Shown here: in pieces, positions 12,630-23,827 of the stretch
Layout of the letters: each line of letters starts with the position of its first letter
Position numbering within the stretch: position 1 is the first letter of the stretch
Assembly: GCA_029747585.1 (NCBI GenBank)
Contig: JAPEVF010000257.1
Location: 1-58,229 of the forward strand
DNA: 58,229 nucleotides
Source: Pleurotus djamor
Taxonomy: Eukaryota; Basidiomycota; Agaricomycetes; Agaricales; Pleurotaceae
Direction: 5' to 3'
Translations under genes and position numbers: made by a program
Notes under the pieces: generated by a model
What the model saw: the letters and a program-made list of their open reading frames with translations, nothing else
Database searches by the model: none
What the model was told of the DNA's origin: nothing

Positions 12630-14739
12630 ATGGCTTCGCCTGTGCCTCCCATCCCTCTGGCCGTACTGTGCCTCTTTGTCACTCTTCTCATCGTCGTTGT
12701 ACGCTCATCCGATGCCGGCAAAATACGCAAGCTTCCCCCAGGTCCACGTCCTCTGCCTATCGTAGGAAATATCGCTCAGCTGTCACAGAAAATATGGTAT
12801 TCCATGACACGATGGCGAAAAGAGCATGGTCAGTAACCATACCCTTTGAATGTTGGACTATGTGACGGAGTGTCTCTTTTGCAGGGTCTCTTGTCTACCT
12901 CAACGTCTTGGGTCAACCCATTCTCGTGCTTGGGACGCACACCACCGCGAATGATCTCCTCGACCGCCGTGCCTCAATATACTCCGACCGTCCAAGGAAT
13001 ATTGTCGTCGGCGAGCTGATGACAAGAGGCTACCTCTCAGCGCTCACGAATCATAATGAGTCTTGGCGTCGTATGAGAAGGGCAACACACGAGTAAGTCT
13101 CCACGTGCTCATATCGTGCTTCTTTGTCAATTGCTTCTACACAGAGCGGTCGGCCCTCATGCCCACAAACACTACTTCCCCCGTCAAGAGCTCGAGGTCT
13201 CCATCCTCGTATCAACACTCTTTTCCTCGGCTCACCATTTTGTTGACAACTTGAAGCGTCACAATACCTCCTTCCTACTATCAATCATTTATGGTGTTCC
13301 TCCGACACTTGATGCCAGCGATCCGCTGATCATGTGGGTTGATGAAGTCGGAGAAAGCGTGACACAAGCCTCTCTCCCTGGTGCTTATCTCGTAGAATTC
13401 CTCCCTTGGATGATGTATCTTCCACGATGGATGTAAGTATCCCATACACTCCATTCCATTCTGAGTACTAAGAAGAGGCTCTCTATCAGGTGCCCTTGGA
13501 GACGACGAGCAGAAGCATGGTATGACGAGACCTATGCCAAATTCTCAGAAATGTACTCGGACGTCCGCGTCCGGATGGTGAGTTCCGGTTCTCTTGAACT
13601 GATTAGAGCACTTAAATCTGCTCAGGAAACAGGCGTCCAGAACGACTGTATCGTTTCCACGCTCATGGAAGAACAAGCCAAGGGCCGCCTTACAGACGAA
13701 GAAGCAATCTGGTCCGCGGGTACAATCTAGTGTGTCGATCCCAAAATAGCTACCACTAAACGCTCAATCAAACTAACTCCCACACCATGGTTTAGCGTCG
13801 GCGGCTCTGAATCGGTATGTCTTCTGTCTCTGAATGAATCCTTTTTGTCGCGTGCACTTATGAGTGTTCAGACACCCGGACAAATGATGTGGTTCTTACT
13901 GGCTGTCCTGCTCTCGCCTTCTGTTCAACGGCGAGCTCATGAAGAGCTAGATCGTGTTGTAGGTCGTGATCGGATGCCGTCTTTCTCGGACTTCGACGAC
14001 CTTCATTACATACGCGCCACCGTCAAGGAGGTTCTACGATGGAGGCCCGTTGGTCCGATGGCCGTCCCTCATCGCCTAGAGACAGACGACGTCTACGAAG
14101 GGTATGATTTACCGAAGGGATCAATGTGCATAGCCAATGTTTGGTACGTCCATTTGTGAGAAACATGTGTTCTTCAAACCAGACACTCATCATGATCTAC
14201 TCAAGGGGTCTCAACCTAGATCCTGAAGTATACGGCAATGACGCGCACGAATTCAGGCCTGAGCGTTACTTGGATTCAAACTCCAGACTCCATGAGACTT
14301 TACCTCAGGCTGTGGATACGAAAGACGAAGGGCATGTCTCGTTTGGATTTGGTCGACGGTATTTCGCTTCAGTCCCCATACCAATCGTTACTTGTCTCAT
14401 CGAACATTTCTCCGATAGCCTCTGTGTTGGCCGCTACGTTGCTAATAATAGCCTCTTTATACAGATGGCTTCGATCCTCTGGGCGTTCGATGTACGTCCG
14501 GCAGCCAAAGAGGTTAATGGTGAGATGGTAGAGGTGCTTCCTGACGCGAATGCCAGTGTAGCAAGAGGTATCACTGTGTGCGTCTTTAACCTTTCTTTCC
14601 GCTATTTGTCTGGAACCTGAATTTGCCACGTACTCGCAGATATCCTAAGCCATTCGAATGTAAATTTGTCCCCAGGTTCGACGATGCATTTCATATCGTT
14701 GAAACCACACGGGACGCACGAAACCCCTGCGGGGAGTAA
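12630..14739 (+). CDS. cytochrome P450 monooxygenase (copy 1, intact)
   Basis: This is a membrane-anchored P450 of about 500 aa. The N-terminus is a hydrophobic anchor followed by the proline-rich hinge LPPGPRPLPIVGN. Other landmarks are the C-helix WRRMRRATHE, the I-helix oxygen-binding segment YVGGSEST (in place of AGxDT), the ExxR motif in KEVLRWRP, the FRPERY motif, and the haem-binding loop FGFGRRLCVGR with the axial Cys (about 14,340-14,430). About nine introns are spliced in frame, including one inside the haem loop (CG|GTATTT to GATAG|C). The end is at TAA 14,737-14,739 after an ETTRDARN tail shared with copy 2. Fungal relatives with this layout are often labelled O-methylsterigmatocystin oxidoreductase-like, which says nothing firm about substrate. 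It is divergent from the PL8 gene and about 1.1 kb upstream of its paralogue. Confidence 0.92.
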
Positions 14740-14906
14740 GTGGGGGGTAACTTTAACCACTCGCAGGTAGCGCTCCTTTGATAAGACTACATAGTATAGA
14801 CTTCCCACTGCATCTGGCATAGTATGTCACGCAATTATGTTGAACGATCAGAAACCTGATGCGAGCGAAAGAGAGTAGCCAAAAAATAGGGACCTTCTGA
14901 GTCGTC

Positions 14907-15190
14907 TCTAGTAATCTTGGGCGGACCACATCGCCGTTTCGACAGAACAGGCAGACGACTTGTAACTGATCTCCATAAACAGTTCGCTCTGAATGTTCCC
15001 CAAGGAATTTGACATACCCCTTTCCTTCATTTCACGTCACTGAAGTTTTTCTGGGGGTCGAGCTGCGCAATAATCGCACCGAGACTCCGTTGACTCTTGA
15101 GTCAGGGCGATGGTTTTACCAGTGTCTGAGGTATCACTCGCGCTTTCAATGGCGTCGACCTCCAAGCCCATGCGATGCGAGGGACTGAAT
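14907..15190 (-). pseudogene. decayed 5' fragment of a PL8 lyase gene
   Basis: The stretch aligns by eye with the N-terminal part of the intact PL8 gene at about 10,797-11,100: AATCTTGGGCGGxCCAC and CGCCGTTT at its left end, then the TTGATCTCC/CTGATCTCC region, the GAAxTTTTCTG..GTCxGAG region and GGCxTCxACxTCCAAG towards the signal-peptide end. Frame-breaking changes are frequent and no open frame remains. It lies immediately upstream of, and divergent from, P450 copy 2, exactly as the intact PL8 gene lies upstream of P450 copy 1. It is therefore best explained as the remnant of a tandem duplication of the PL8-P450 pair. Confidence 0.75.
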
Positions 15191-15860
15191 AGACTGAAAG
15201 TAAGAGTTTGGGTACATCGTCATCAATATTTCAATAGCCACATTCGCCACTTGGGCGAGAAGGGCTAGAAAGTGGTAGTCAACACCTCTCCAGATTCCGG
15301 ATAGGCGAGAAAAGAGAAGTACCTATACTGATCTAGCTGGTAATACTAACATTCTCCTCCCGGCCCATTCAGCAGTGGACTGCGATAAGCACTGAGAATC
15401 GAGAAGCCACCATGTCTTGCCATGTCCACTTCAGTGTGCGTGTGGCCACGTCCAGGCTTCGGGTAAGCAGATAGTCGCGAGCGCCTCAAGCTAGATTCAA
15501 TCAGTTTGGAGTTCCCAGCAGCCAGTATCGAAAATTGAAACAAAAGTCGTGTCGCGTTCAAAGTGGTGGAAAGAAGGAGTTGAGAAGGAGAACGAGCGAG
15601 GAGACCTCTTCAAGATCCCAAAGGAGAACTTGGAACACGATCACCTTGGCGTCTAATATTACATAACGAGGCGCCTAAGTAGCTCCTGAGTGGCGCAGGC
15701 GACCGGCCGAAGGTTCCCATTTTTGCAATCATTTTACCTTTATTACTTACCGCCTTCTATTTTGAAGAGTACCCACACCGTCGATGGCTTCCTTTCCGGT
15801 TCATTGCGAGACTGTGTGATACCTATAAGTACTTCGCCGGCTTTTTACAGCTCATCTACC

Positions 15861-17995
15861 ATGAATTTGCCTTCATCGCCCCTCCCCATACTCTTGTGCC
15901 TGTTTTCTAGCCTCCTCGTTGTCACTCTACGACTCTCATCCAACCTCTGGAGACGGCGTAGGCTTCCTCCAGGGCCACGCCCCCTGCCCTTCATAGGTAA
16001 TATTGCCCAGCTATCTCAGAAAATTTGGTCTGCGATGTTGCAATGGCGAAAAGATCATGGTCAGTACCTTTACATTATCGGACTCAAATCGCGTGCTTTG
16101 ACCATTCTTTCATGGTACCAGGTGACCTCGTTTACCTCAGTGTCTTAGGTCAACCGATCATTGCGCTTGGGACGCACGCTGTGGCTAATGAAATACTCGA
16201 CCGTCGAGCTTCAATATATTCTGATCGCCCGAGAAATATCGTTGTCGGTCAACTGATGACAAGGGGGTATATCTCTGCTCTAACAAACCACAATGACTCT
16301 TGGCGGCGCATGCGAAGGGCAATATACGAGTAAGTGTCCCTGCTTCTCGAGTGTACTCCATCCCTTTCCCCACCTCTTTCATCAGAGCGGTTAGTCCTCA
16401 AACCTGCAAGAATTATTTNCCCCCCTCAAGAACATGAGGTTTCCATCCTCGTGTCTACTCTACTCGATCCAACGCATCATTACGTAGACCTTTTGAAGCG
16501 ATATAATTCTTCGTTCTTGCTGTCCATCATATATGGTGTTCCCCCAACACTTGATGCAAGCGACCCGGTAATTCAGTGGGCTGATCAAGTGGGAGAAAGC
16601 TTGGCGCAAGCTTCGCGACCTGGTGCTCATCTCGTCGAGTTCATGCCTTGGATGATCCACCTCCCGCGATGGCTGTAGGCGATTTCCGTCCTTCATCTAG
16701 TCGACTCTTCCTTTCTCACACCCAACCCCCCACTCAAGGTGCCCCTGGCGGCGAAAAGCAGAAAGATGGTATGATGAGACTTATCTTAGATTGTCAGACA
16801 TGTACTCAGACGTTGGCCTTCGCATGGTAAGTCATGTTCACTTCTGAGAGCTGGATTTGACTGACATTGCTCAGGGCGCGGGCCTTCAAGATGACTGTAT
16901 TGTTTTGAGGCTCATGGAAGAGAATGTAAATGGTCGCCTTATTGATGAAGAAGCCATTTGGTCAGCAGGTGCAATCTAGTAAGTCGCTGCCCTAACCTTA
17001 TTGACCTTTCCATTGGAGAACCAAATAAACCCACTCTACTTAGTATCGGCGGCTCAGAAACAGTCCGTCTTCTTGCGTTCCTATCCGACTTTGCACAATG
17101 CGTAGAGAGGCGCCTAACTATTCACCCTTCTTCAGACACTTGGCGTCATGATGTGGTTCCTTTTAGCCGTCCTCCTCTCTCCATCGGTCCAGAAGCAAGC
17201 ACACGAGGAGCTCGACCATGTCGTGGGCCGTCAGCGGATGCCCTGTTTTGCAGACTTCGATAACCTCCATTATATACGCGCCATTGTCAGAGAAGTTCTG
17301 CGCTGGCGACCCGTCAGTCCGGTCGCCATCCCTCATCGTCTAGAGAAGGACGACGTTTATGACGGATATGATCTACCCCAAGGATCAATCTGTATCGCTA
17401 ACGTTTGGTACGCACGGCCGTCATAACTCTGAGCTCTTCCTAATAAGAACTCTTATGTCTGCGCAGGGGTCTCAATCTTGATCCTGAAGTCTACGGCGAC
17501 GACGCACATCTTTTCAAGCCCGAGCGTTTCTTCGATCAAAACGGCCAACTTGTCAAAGCTTACCCTCAAACCGTGGATACAAAGGGAGAAGGTCATGTTA
17601 CGTACGGGTTCGGGCGAAGGTAGGCCGATTAAAACTACAATTCATCGTCTCTTCTCTCTTCTTATCTCCAATCACAGGCTTTGTCCTGGTCGCTACGTCG
17701 CCAATATAATAGTCTCTTCATCCAAATCGCTTCCATTCTATGGGCGTTTGATGTCCTTCCAGCTGTGAAGAAGATTGGGGATGAAGTAGTCGAGCTCCTC
17801 CCGGATGCCGATGCCAGCGTAGCCAGAGGGCTTACCGTGTAAGTCTTCCTTCATCAAGATTCCAACCTTTCCCGGTCCTGATATTTGGGTATCCTCAGCC
17901 ATCCGGAACCGTTCGAGTGTAAGTTTGTGCCTCGGTTCAGTGATGTGCCTTATGTCGTCGAAACTACGCGAGAGGCGCGCAACTCCTCAATATAG
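15861..17995 (+). pseudogene. cytochrome P450 (copy 2) with frameshift after the haem loop
   Basis: This is a close paralogue of the P450 at 12,630, with the same exon order. It starts at ATG 15,861 with a hydrophobic anchor and LPPGPRPLPFIGN, then WRRMRRAIYE, the I-helix YIGGSETT, REVLRWRP and the haem loop FGRRLCPGRYVAN, whose axial Cys is intact. Directly after YVAN the DNA reads AATATAATAGT where copy 1 has AATAATAGC; the extra two bases at about 17,704-17,709 shift the frame to a stop at 17,766-17,768. The correct continuation (SLFIQIASILWAFD... to TAG 17,993-17,995) is preserved in the shifted frame, so the change is recent or is a sequencing error. An N at 16,419 inside a T/C homopolymer behaves as an extra base: ignoring it restores the frame. 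A CTATAAGT word near 15,823-15,830 is a plausible TATA box. Confidence 0.8.
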
Positions 17996-18134
17996 ATTAC
18001 CTTCGCTTCTGGACTTGCAGCCAGTGGGCGACATACCATATACTGTGAAATGATTGGAGTGATTGATACTATGTACATACATGAATGGCGTCTCCACCAT
18101 ATAACCAGCATATAACCAACTGTTGAACCGAGAA

Positions 18135-19164
18135 TTATAGGTACGAACTGAAAGGCTTCAGTTTGCTAACCTTCCAAACAACCTCCTTGTGCCAATCCGT
18201 AACCCATCGCGGACAACTCATACACCGTAGCCCGATCACTTCCTTCGTCTGATGGAAGATGTCATCAACACGCCCGCCCACCAGGTTCTCGGGCTTCCCA
18301 GCGAAGCGATACGCCACCTTAGCGTAGAGTTCCGTCCAGACCTCGCAGGGTGAATCCATTGCCTTGACTCCTGGCTTGTCTTTCAGACCTTCCCAGTGCC
18401 AACGCGTGGGTTCTTGGTATGTGTAGACGGAGCCGAGGAGGTCCAAGTAGGAGCGATGGTAGCGAACCTATACGACCGTGGCTCTCAGCAGGTGCAACGG
18501 ATGGTAAGAGGCAGCGAAGACGTACCCACGCGTTGAATACGTTGGGTTTTAAGGTAGATTGGATGTCTTTGATGGGGAGTCCGATGGTTTGTGGTGCAGC
18601 TTCGTCGATGATCGTCGTATATTTATACGTTGAGCCTATATGGAGTACCCGTAATGGGTGCTGCGTAATGAATTCCCTGCAAAAAGGATGGAGAAAGCCA
18701 ACCGTCAGCAAGCTCGGCGTGTTCAAAGGGCAACGCCACGCACCTCAATCTTGATTTACAGCTCTCCGACGCCGCGTAGACTTTGTACTTTTCCACCGCA
18801 ACCGTGAGCCCCGATAACACATTGAACGCCACACTACTCAAGTCGGGTTGAGGTTGGTTATACGTGAATTGAAACAACAGTTCGAGCACCGAAGATGGTT
18901 CGGCCAGCGCAATTGCTAATGGGTTGAGCGGCGTCCCTCGCTCGTGTGTATTTGTGTCGTCATCCTTCAAAGGAGGCGAGTACGCCGATAGGATATTTGA
19001 GTGCATTTCGAGGTTCTTCCTGTGGATCTTGAAGTTGACCAGGTCCGAAGACCGACAGGTCACACCAGCATCGGCGCTGTTGACTACAGAGGGTGAGCAT
19101 TACTGGTCTAGGCCGGTAGGGTGGTTTATTCAACTTACTCACAGCGAGCAGAAGTTTTGTCCAT
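18135..19164 (-). CDS. BTB/POZ-domain protein, four exons
   Basis: BTB domains mediate protein-protein contacts, often as adaptors for cullin-3 ubiquitin ligases; many mushroom genomes carry large families of short BTB proteins like this one. Predicted start at 19,164 (MDKTSAR, a 22-nt first exon), then a GTGAGT intron. The BTB core is FKIHRKNLEMHSNIL, followed by a loop rich in Asp/Thr and by LELLFQFTYNQ and the YKVYAASE helix. After two further introns (GTGCGT and GTACGT donors) come a middle exon and a C-terminal exon ending WVTDWHKEVVWKVSKLKPF and stop TAA at 18,135. The C-terminal part with CMSCPRWV is typical of this fungal subfamily, though its role is unknown. All joins keep frame. 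Confidence 0.82.
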
Positions 19165-19719
19165 CAGCTTCAAGACAGGTGTGACTGAGGTGTCGTCGAG
19201 CACCAAGTTTGCAAGCGCTAAGGATTGTGCGCTTCGTTGATCATTGCCGGCGCCATCGGGCCGGTCCAGACCATTCCCTTTTTGCTCCCGGTCAATCCGA
19301 CTCAAAAGTTATCGAGGCATACTTACTTTGGTTTCGATTCGCTTCGCTCTAGTAGAAGGACACCTCTCATGGCCTATACTTATCATACTTGTCACAGACT
19401 GAAACGGCCACATATGGATGGCCACCGGCCAAAACTGCGTCCTACAAAGACTTGTTAGAGTGGGCCACCGCGGAGCGTGGCATGAACGGGTCCATGCGGA
19501 GGACTCTAGGTGTTGGAACGCCGTGGTTAGGCTGTGTCGAGCTCAGCCCGAAATCACAATTCTACATTCATATGATTAGCTACATAGTATTGAGTGTCGT
19601 ACTGAATATACGAAACCCTCGTTCACAATCTTGCGAGGGTTCTCATCCCGGGTCAGTGCAAGGCAAACCGATCTTAACACCAGGTGTGTCACTCCGGCCA
19701 TCCTTTGGCTAGAGGTGCC
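19165..19719. other. intergenic, no gene recognised
   Basis: Open frames at 19,225-19,458 and 19,389-19,712 have no recognisable motif and no convincing splice partners. I see nothing else here apart from the upstream flank of the BTB gene. Confidence 0.4.
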
Positions 19720-21060
19720 TAGGAAGTATAGAAAGTGAGTTCTAGGTTACCCAAGCCATCGGAGTTCAATGCGAACTTACTAATTTTGATTTGTACCTAG
19801 TCGGCCCTACTTCGAGCTTGAAGATCTTTTCAACGGTTCAATCGTTCAGGAGGCCTCTCTGAGAGTTCTCCGCATCGAGCTAACGCTTCTATAGCACGTA
19901 TGAGATCGAAACTCCTACTTCTGTATGGCAAGGTACAAGGAGGAGGGAGGCTGGATGGAGGGAGGCTGGATCGTTTGAGTCAATACCTACAGCGTTGATG
20001 GGTCGGCTGTGGGTGGTTAAGGGATTTAGTAAGTCAATTATTAAGTTTTCGAAGTGAGCGGAACTGATACAAACACGACTAGGTTGATTTTCTCCAGAGC
20101 CGACCAAAGTGTCAACCTCAAACACCTCCGCAACCGCTCAACGGTTTGTTTAGCCCTTCCAAGATCCTGTCAGTAACAGTTTAAAGATGTTTTAGCGCGT
20201 ATAGTATTGACAACACAGTCAAAATTCCGATGTGAGTGTTTTGGGGTACAAGGGAGAGGGGGTATGGAACGAAGTCGTTCGATTTGATGATGACAGCTTC
20301 GATGGCTTGGATATGGGTGGCTAATAGGTATGATAAGCTGCTCAGAATGTTTGAGAGGCAATAGGAACAGAAAGAAGCGTACCGTTGTCAAGTTTCCCCG
20401 GAACCGCCCAAACCTTCGGCCTTAGATATCTCTTCAACAACTTCATGGTACGTCTATTCCTTCTAGGTTCGTGTTCATGTCGTGCTAGCACTGCTCTAGC
20501 GCGTACCAGAGTGCCGTCGAATTCGAGTTTTGAAATTGTACGTTCAGCCGTACCAGGAAAAGTGAGGGTGGCCACATGCGGTCGTAACCACCCCCGTTGG
20601 CCATCCCAGGGCGGCGGCGCATCTCTGTCACTCCCAGTAAATGAGTCCCATCAATCCCAGAGGCAGAAAAACAAAGGGAAACTCACCGCTTTCAATTTCC
20701 TCCCCCGCCGGCCCTATCAACCACCTCAAATAACTCCCCAACGGCTAAGCGGTGCGTTCGCATCTTGCAGTATGTTCCATTCATATTTCATATTGTCCTC
20801 TCGCACGCATTTTCAGCGATTACATTATAGATTTCGGAAGGCGTCGTTCCGGGGGTACCAGCGGGATGGGTGTGGCAGAATCGACGCTGAGGGCTCTGGT
20901 AGCGCCGGCAATGCATGTCCAAATGGTATAGAAAGTGAGTTATAACATCGATTGAGCAAGAAAATCGGAGGAAGACGCACCACTCTCGTTTTCTTCACAG
21001 CCGAGTCAACCAACCACCTCAGGTATCTGGCCGAAAACAGCACCGTTTGTTACCATTTTT
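19720..21060 (-). repeat. decayed tandem array of a roughly 300-400 bp gene-like unit
   Basis: Read on the minus strand, at least three and perhaps four related units follow each other. Each shows a piece like ILEGLNKPLSGCGG (near 20,150) or ILQDANAPLSRWG (near 20,750), then a piece such as YHEVVEEISKAEGLGGSGET (near 20,400) or AEVFEVDTLVGSGEN (near 20,110), then an intron-like gap, then THIQAIEAVIIKSND (about 20,290) or THSRPINAVGIDSND (about 20,010) and an ending like YALKHL. Reading frames differ between units and contain stops, so this is not one open gene. On the plus strand the same similarity appears as repeated GTATAGAAAGTGAGTT words (19,724 and 20,928). The family is not recognised. 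Unit borders are approximate. Confidence 0.5.
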
Positions 21061-22562
21061 CGAGGTGATTCTTCGTGTAAACGTAGCGCTTACGTAGCGC
21101 CTGTACTCGACCCTTGGCTCGTGGTTTGCAGGAGGTTAGGTTTTCGGGCGTAGGAGGGAGGGAGGTTCTGGGGTGCGGCGATGACCCTGGAGTGCGGCGA
21201 GCCAAAACCAATCGTAGCTACCTGTGATGAATCTGCGTGAGCTCAAAACTGATATGAGATGTCAGGGACTTGGGGGTACCATAGACCAACTATAGAGTAG
21301 ACTCTGAGAGGCAAGCACCAACCGAATCCTGACTCATATAACCCATCTTTTCAGAATCCTCGCTATGTTATGTGTTTACGAGACAAAGGGGCCACCTTCA
21401 AGTGTTTCCGCAAGATTACCAGCTGGGTGGAGAATGACGATAAGTCAATGACACGGCATCGTTGGGCGTTGGGTTCGAGGTTTCAGTTGATTGAGAAAAG
21501 GATCCGATCTAAGTCACCAGAGGAGAAAGAGAATACCGTTCCCACGATCACAATGGACTTCTCACGGTCAATAAAACGATGTCCTCCGAAACGTAAGTAG
21601 GAGGTTCCTTTCACAAATTCGACCAGAAGGTCTCAAGAATGTCTCACATGCTTACAACAAGCTGAGGCACTCGTTGACCTTGTAGATTTAGTGACAAGCT
21701 GTCTTTCACTACAAGAAAGAATCTCCACGGTCAACGATTAAATCCCACAGTCAATGTGTAACTGAGCGAGGATCAATGTCACCAGAGAAATTAATGAATT
21801 CATTAATTTACTAATCCTTGACGTGTGGCGATGTGATGGCACTTAAGACAAGCGCCCGCCTTTGGTCAAAGGCGTAAGAAACGGGCCTTCATTTCATTCC
21901 GGACCCGTAATTAGAAAATGGCAATGACTCTAGGGATGAAAAATTGTTTGGACACGCGCCATGTCGTCAAAACAGAGTCGTGCTTGTCGGTGAGTACTTG
22001 CCATCAATTTCTTGCTTCCCTGCCTGATGATGCAACATGGAATCAGTCCCGAAAGTTGAAACCCAAAGCGCGCTTTCTGACCCAAATGCCAGCCAGCCGC
22101 CCACCAACTCATTCGCTGTGATCGGTATGTGTCACCTCCGGAATTGAATGTAATGTTTCCTACAGCATCTTCATAGCATGCTTCCTTGTGAACCCATTTT
22201 TTCACGCCCCATAGGCTCGGCTCTTCCAACGCCGATAACGACTCTTCTACAGTGTTCCTGGGTTCTCATAATGTTAACCTCCGGATAGCTCCAACCCCAA
22301 AAGTGTTACCAACAAGCGATCTCTGAATTCAAAGTCATTGGTCCACCGAGAAGTAACTTCTAACCTACCGGGGCGTTACGGCGTTCACTTGCTTCAAACA
22401 GTGTTTCAACCCATCGTCAGAGCGGAGGTAAGAACTTATTCGGATCCGTTTTCGCCTTTCGCTGGCTTATCTGGCTTCTTTGAACCTTACATTGAAAGGA
22501 CACTTTTCTGTCACGGTGATTCACAAATTGCTCTTAGAAATTACAGCCAGAAGGTCTGCCCT
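21061..22562. other. gene-poor stretch upstream of terpene synthase 1
   Basis: No gene could be supported. Open frames at 21,370-21,600 and 21,918-22,121 lack motifs. The stretch contains the perfect 22-bp palindrome listed separately at 21,788-21,809. Confidence 0.4.
21788..21809. repeat. perfect 22-bp AT-rich palindrome
   Basis: The sequence reads identically on both strands: AAATTAATGAA joined to its reverse complement TTCATTAATTT, centred on an EcoRI-type GAATTC. It is about 840 bp upstream of terpene synthase 1. It may be a site for a dimeric DNA-binding protein or chance in AT-rich DNA. Confidence 0.8.
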
Positions 22563-22570
22563 TATAAAAG
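22563..22570 (+). promoter_or_regulatory. TATA box of terpene synthase 1
   Basis: TATAAAAG lies 57-64 nt upstream of the ATG at 22,627. Terpene synthase 3 has ATATAAAA at a similar distance, supporting a common core promoter style. Confidence 0.6.
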
Positions 22571-22626
22571 GCGAACTATTGGTAGGCAACTCTAACAACT
22601 CACATCGTCTTCCTCTGAATTTGGCC

Positions 22627-23827
22627 ATGACAGTCGCTTCTGTACCACTTCCATCCCAGTTCACCATCCCTGATCTCTTTGTGGATTGGCCCTTCCAAAG
22701 CGATCCCAACCCTGATCAGTCCATTCAAAATGACTCTAGGCGTTGGGTCGAATCCTACCATATTTTATCGCCAAACGCTCAGGACAAGTTTAATCGTTGC
22801 AACTTCGGTCTCCTCGCCGCTTCCTTCTACCCAATCGCACGCGAAGCGCACTTCAGGGCTGGCTGTGACTTGATGAACCTCTTCTTTATCATTGAGGCAT
22901 TCACCGACGGCAAAGGGGCTGATGAAGTCCGCGGGCACGTTGAGGACATCATGGACGCTTTGAGGTAATCTTCTTTTGCGTCAATGTAACGATTCCAAGC
23001 CTTTCTCTAACCGCCGATGAATTATTGTAGAAACCCCTCGAGCGTTCCTCCAGAAAGGGAAACGGTTCTGCGTGCTATCACCCGATCGTAGGTTTTCATT
23101 TCCATCCAAACCCGCCGTTCCTCATCGAAACTCCTCTCTAGATTTTGGACGCGTGCACTAGGAGCTGCTTCTGGCTCGTCTGCGGAACGTTTCATAGCTC
23201 ATTTCGACACATACACGTCCGCCGTCCTTCAAGAGGCTATAGATCGCGACGAGGGCCGTATCCGCACATTCAACGAGTATATGTCCCTTCGTCGCATGAC
23301 GATTGGTTTCCATCCCTCCGCCGACTTCTTCTTTCTGGGCGACCACATCCCAGACAAGCACATCTACCATCCTGCGATTACCAGCTTGGAGCAACTCGCT
23401 ATTGATATGACTATCCTAGGGAATGTGAGTTCTCGAGTTCTCTTGCCGTGAACCAATCCACCTACTCAAATGGATTGATCTCCCCAAGGACATCTTCTCT
23501 TGGAATATCGAGCAAAGCCAGGGAGAGGATTCGCACAATTCCGTCACTGTTATCATGAACGACAAGAATCTCACCCTGCAAGAAGCTCTCGACTATATCG
23601 GAAACGTCTACTCTGCCATTCGCACCCAATTCAAGCGCGAATTCGACGAGCTCCCTTCCCTCGACCCTGATTACGATGCTCTTATCCGAGAGTACTGCTG
23701 GCATCTTGGCAACTTGGTCAACGGCAACAACGGATGGTCTCTCTATAGTGAGAGATACTTCGGAGCTGAAGGGAGAAACATCTTGAAAACGAGACGCGTT
23801 GAATTACTTAGGCCAATAGCAGCTTAG
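22627..23827 (+). CDS. class I sesquiterpene synthase (terpene synthase 1)
   Basis: This is a fungal class I terpene cyclase of 338 aa that should ionise farnesyl diphosphate (or a similar prenyl diphosphate) and cyclise it in the cytosol. Exons are 22627-22964, 23031-23087, 23142-23424 and 23489-23827, all in frame. The first metal-binding motif, normally D(D/E)xxD, reads EAFTD at 90-94 in FFIIEAFTDGKG. The second, NSE/DTE, is intact as NDIFSWNIE (Asn226, Ser230, Glu234). The diphosphate-sensing Arg-Tyr pair is in YSERYFG (315-316). The two paralogues at 28.6 and 48.7 kb have the same exon pattern. A TATAAAAG box is 57-64 nt upstream. The product cannot be predicted from sequence alone. Confidence 0.93.
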
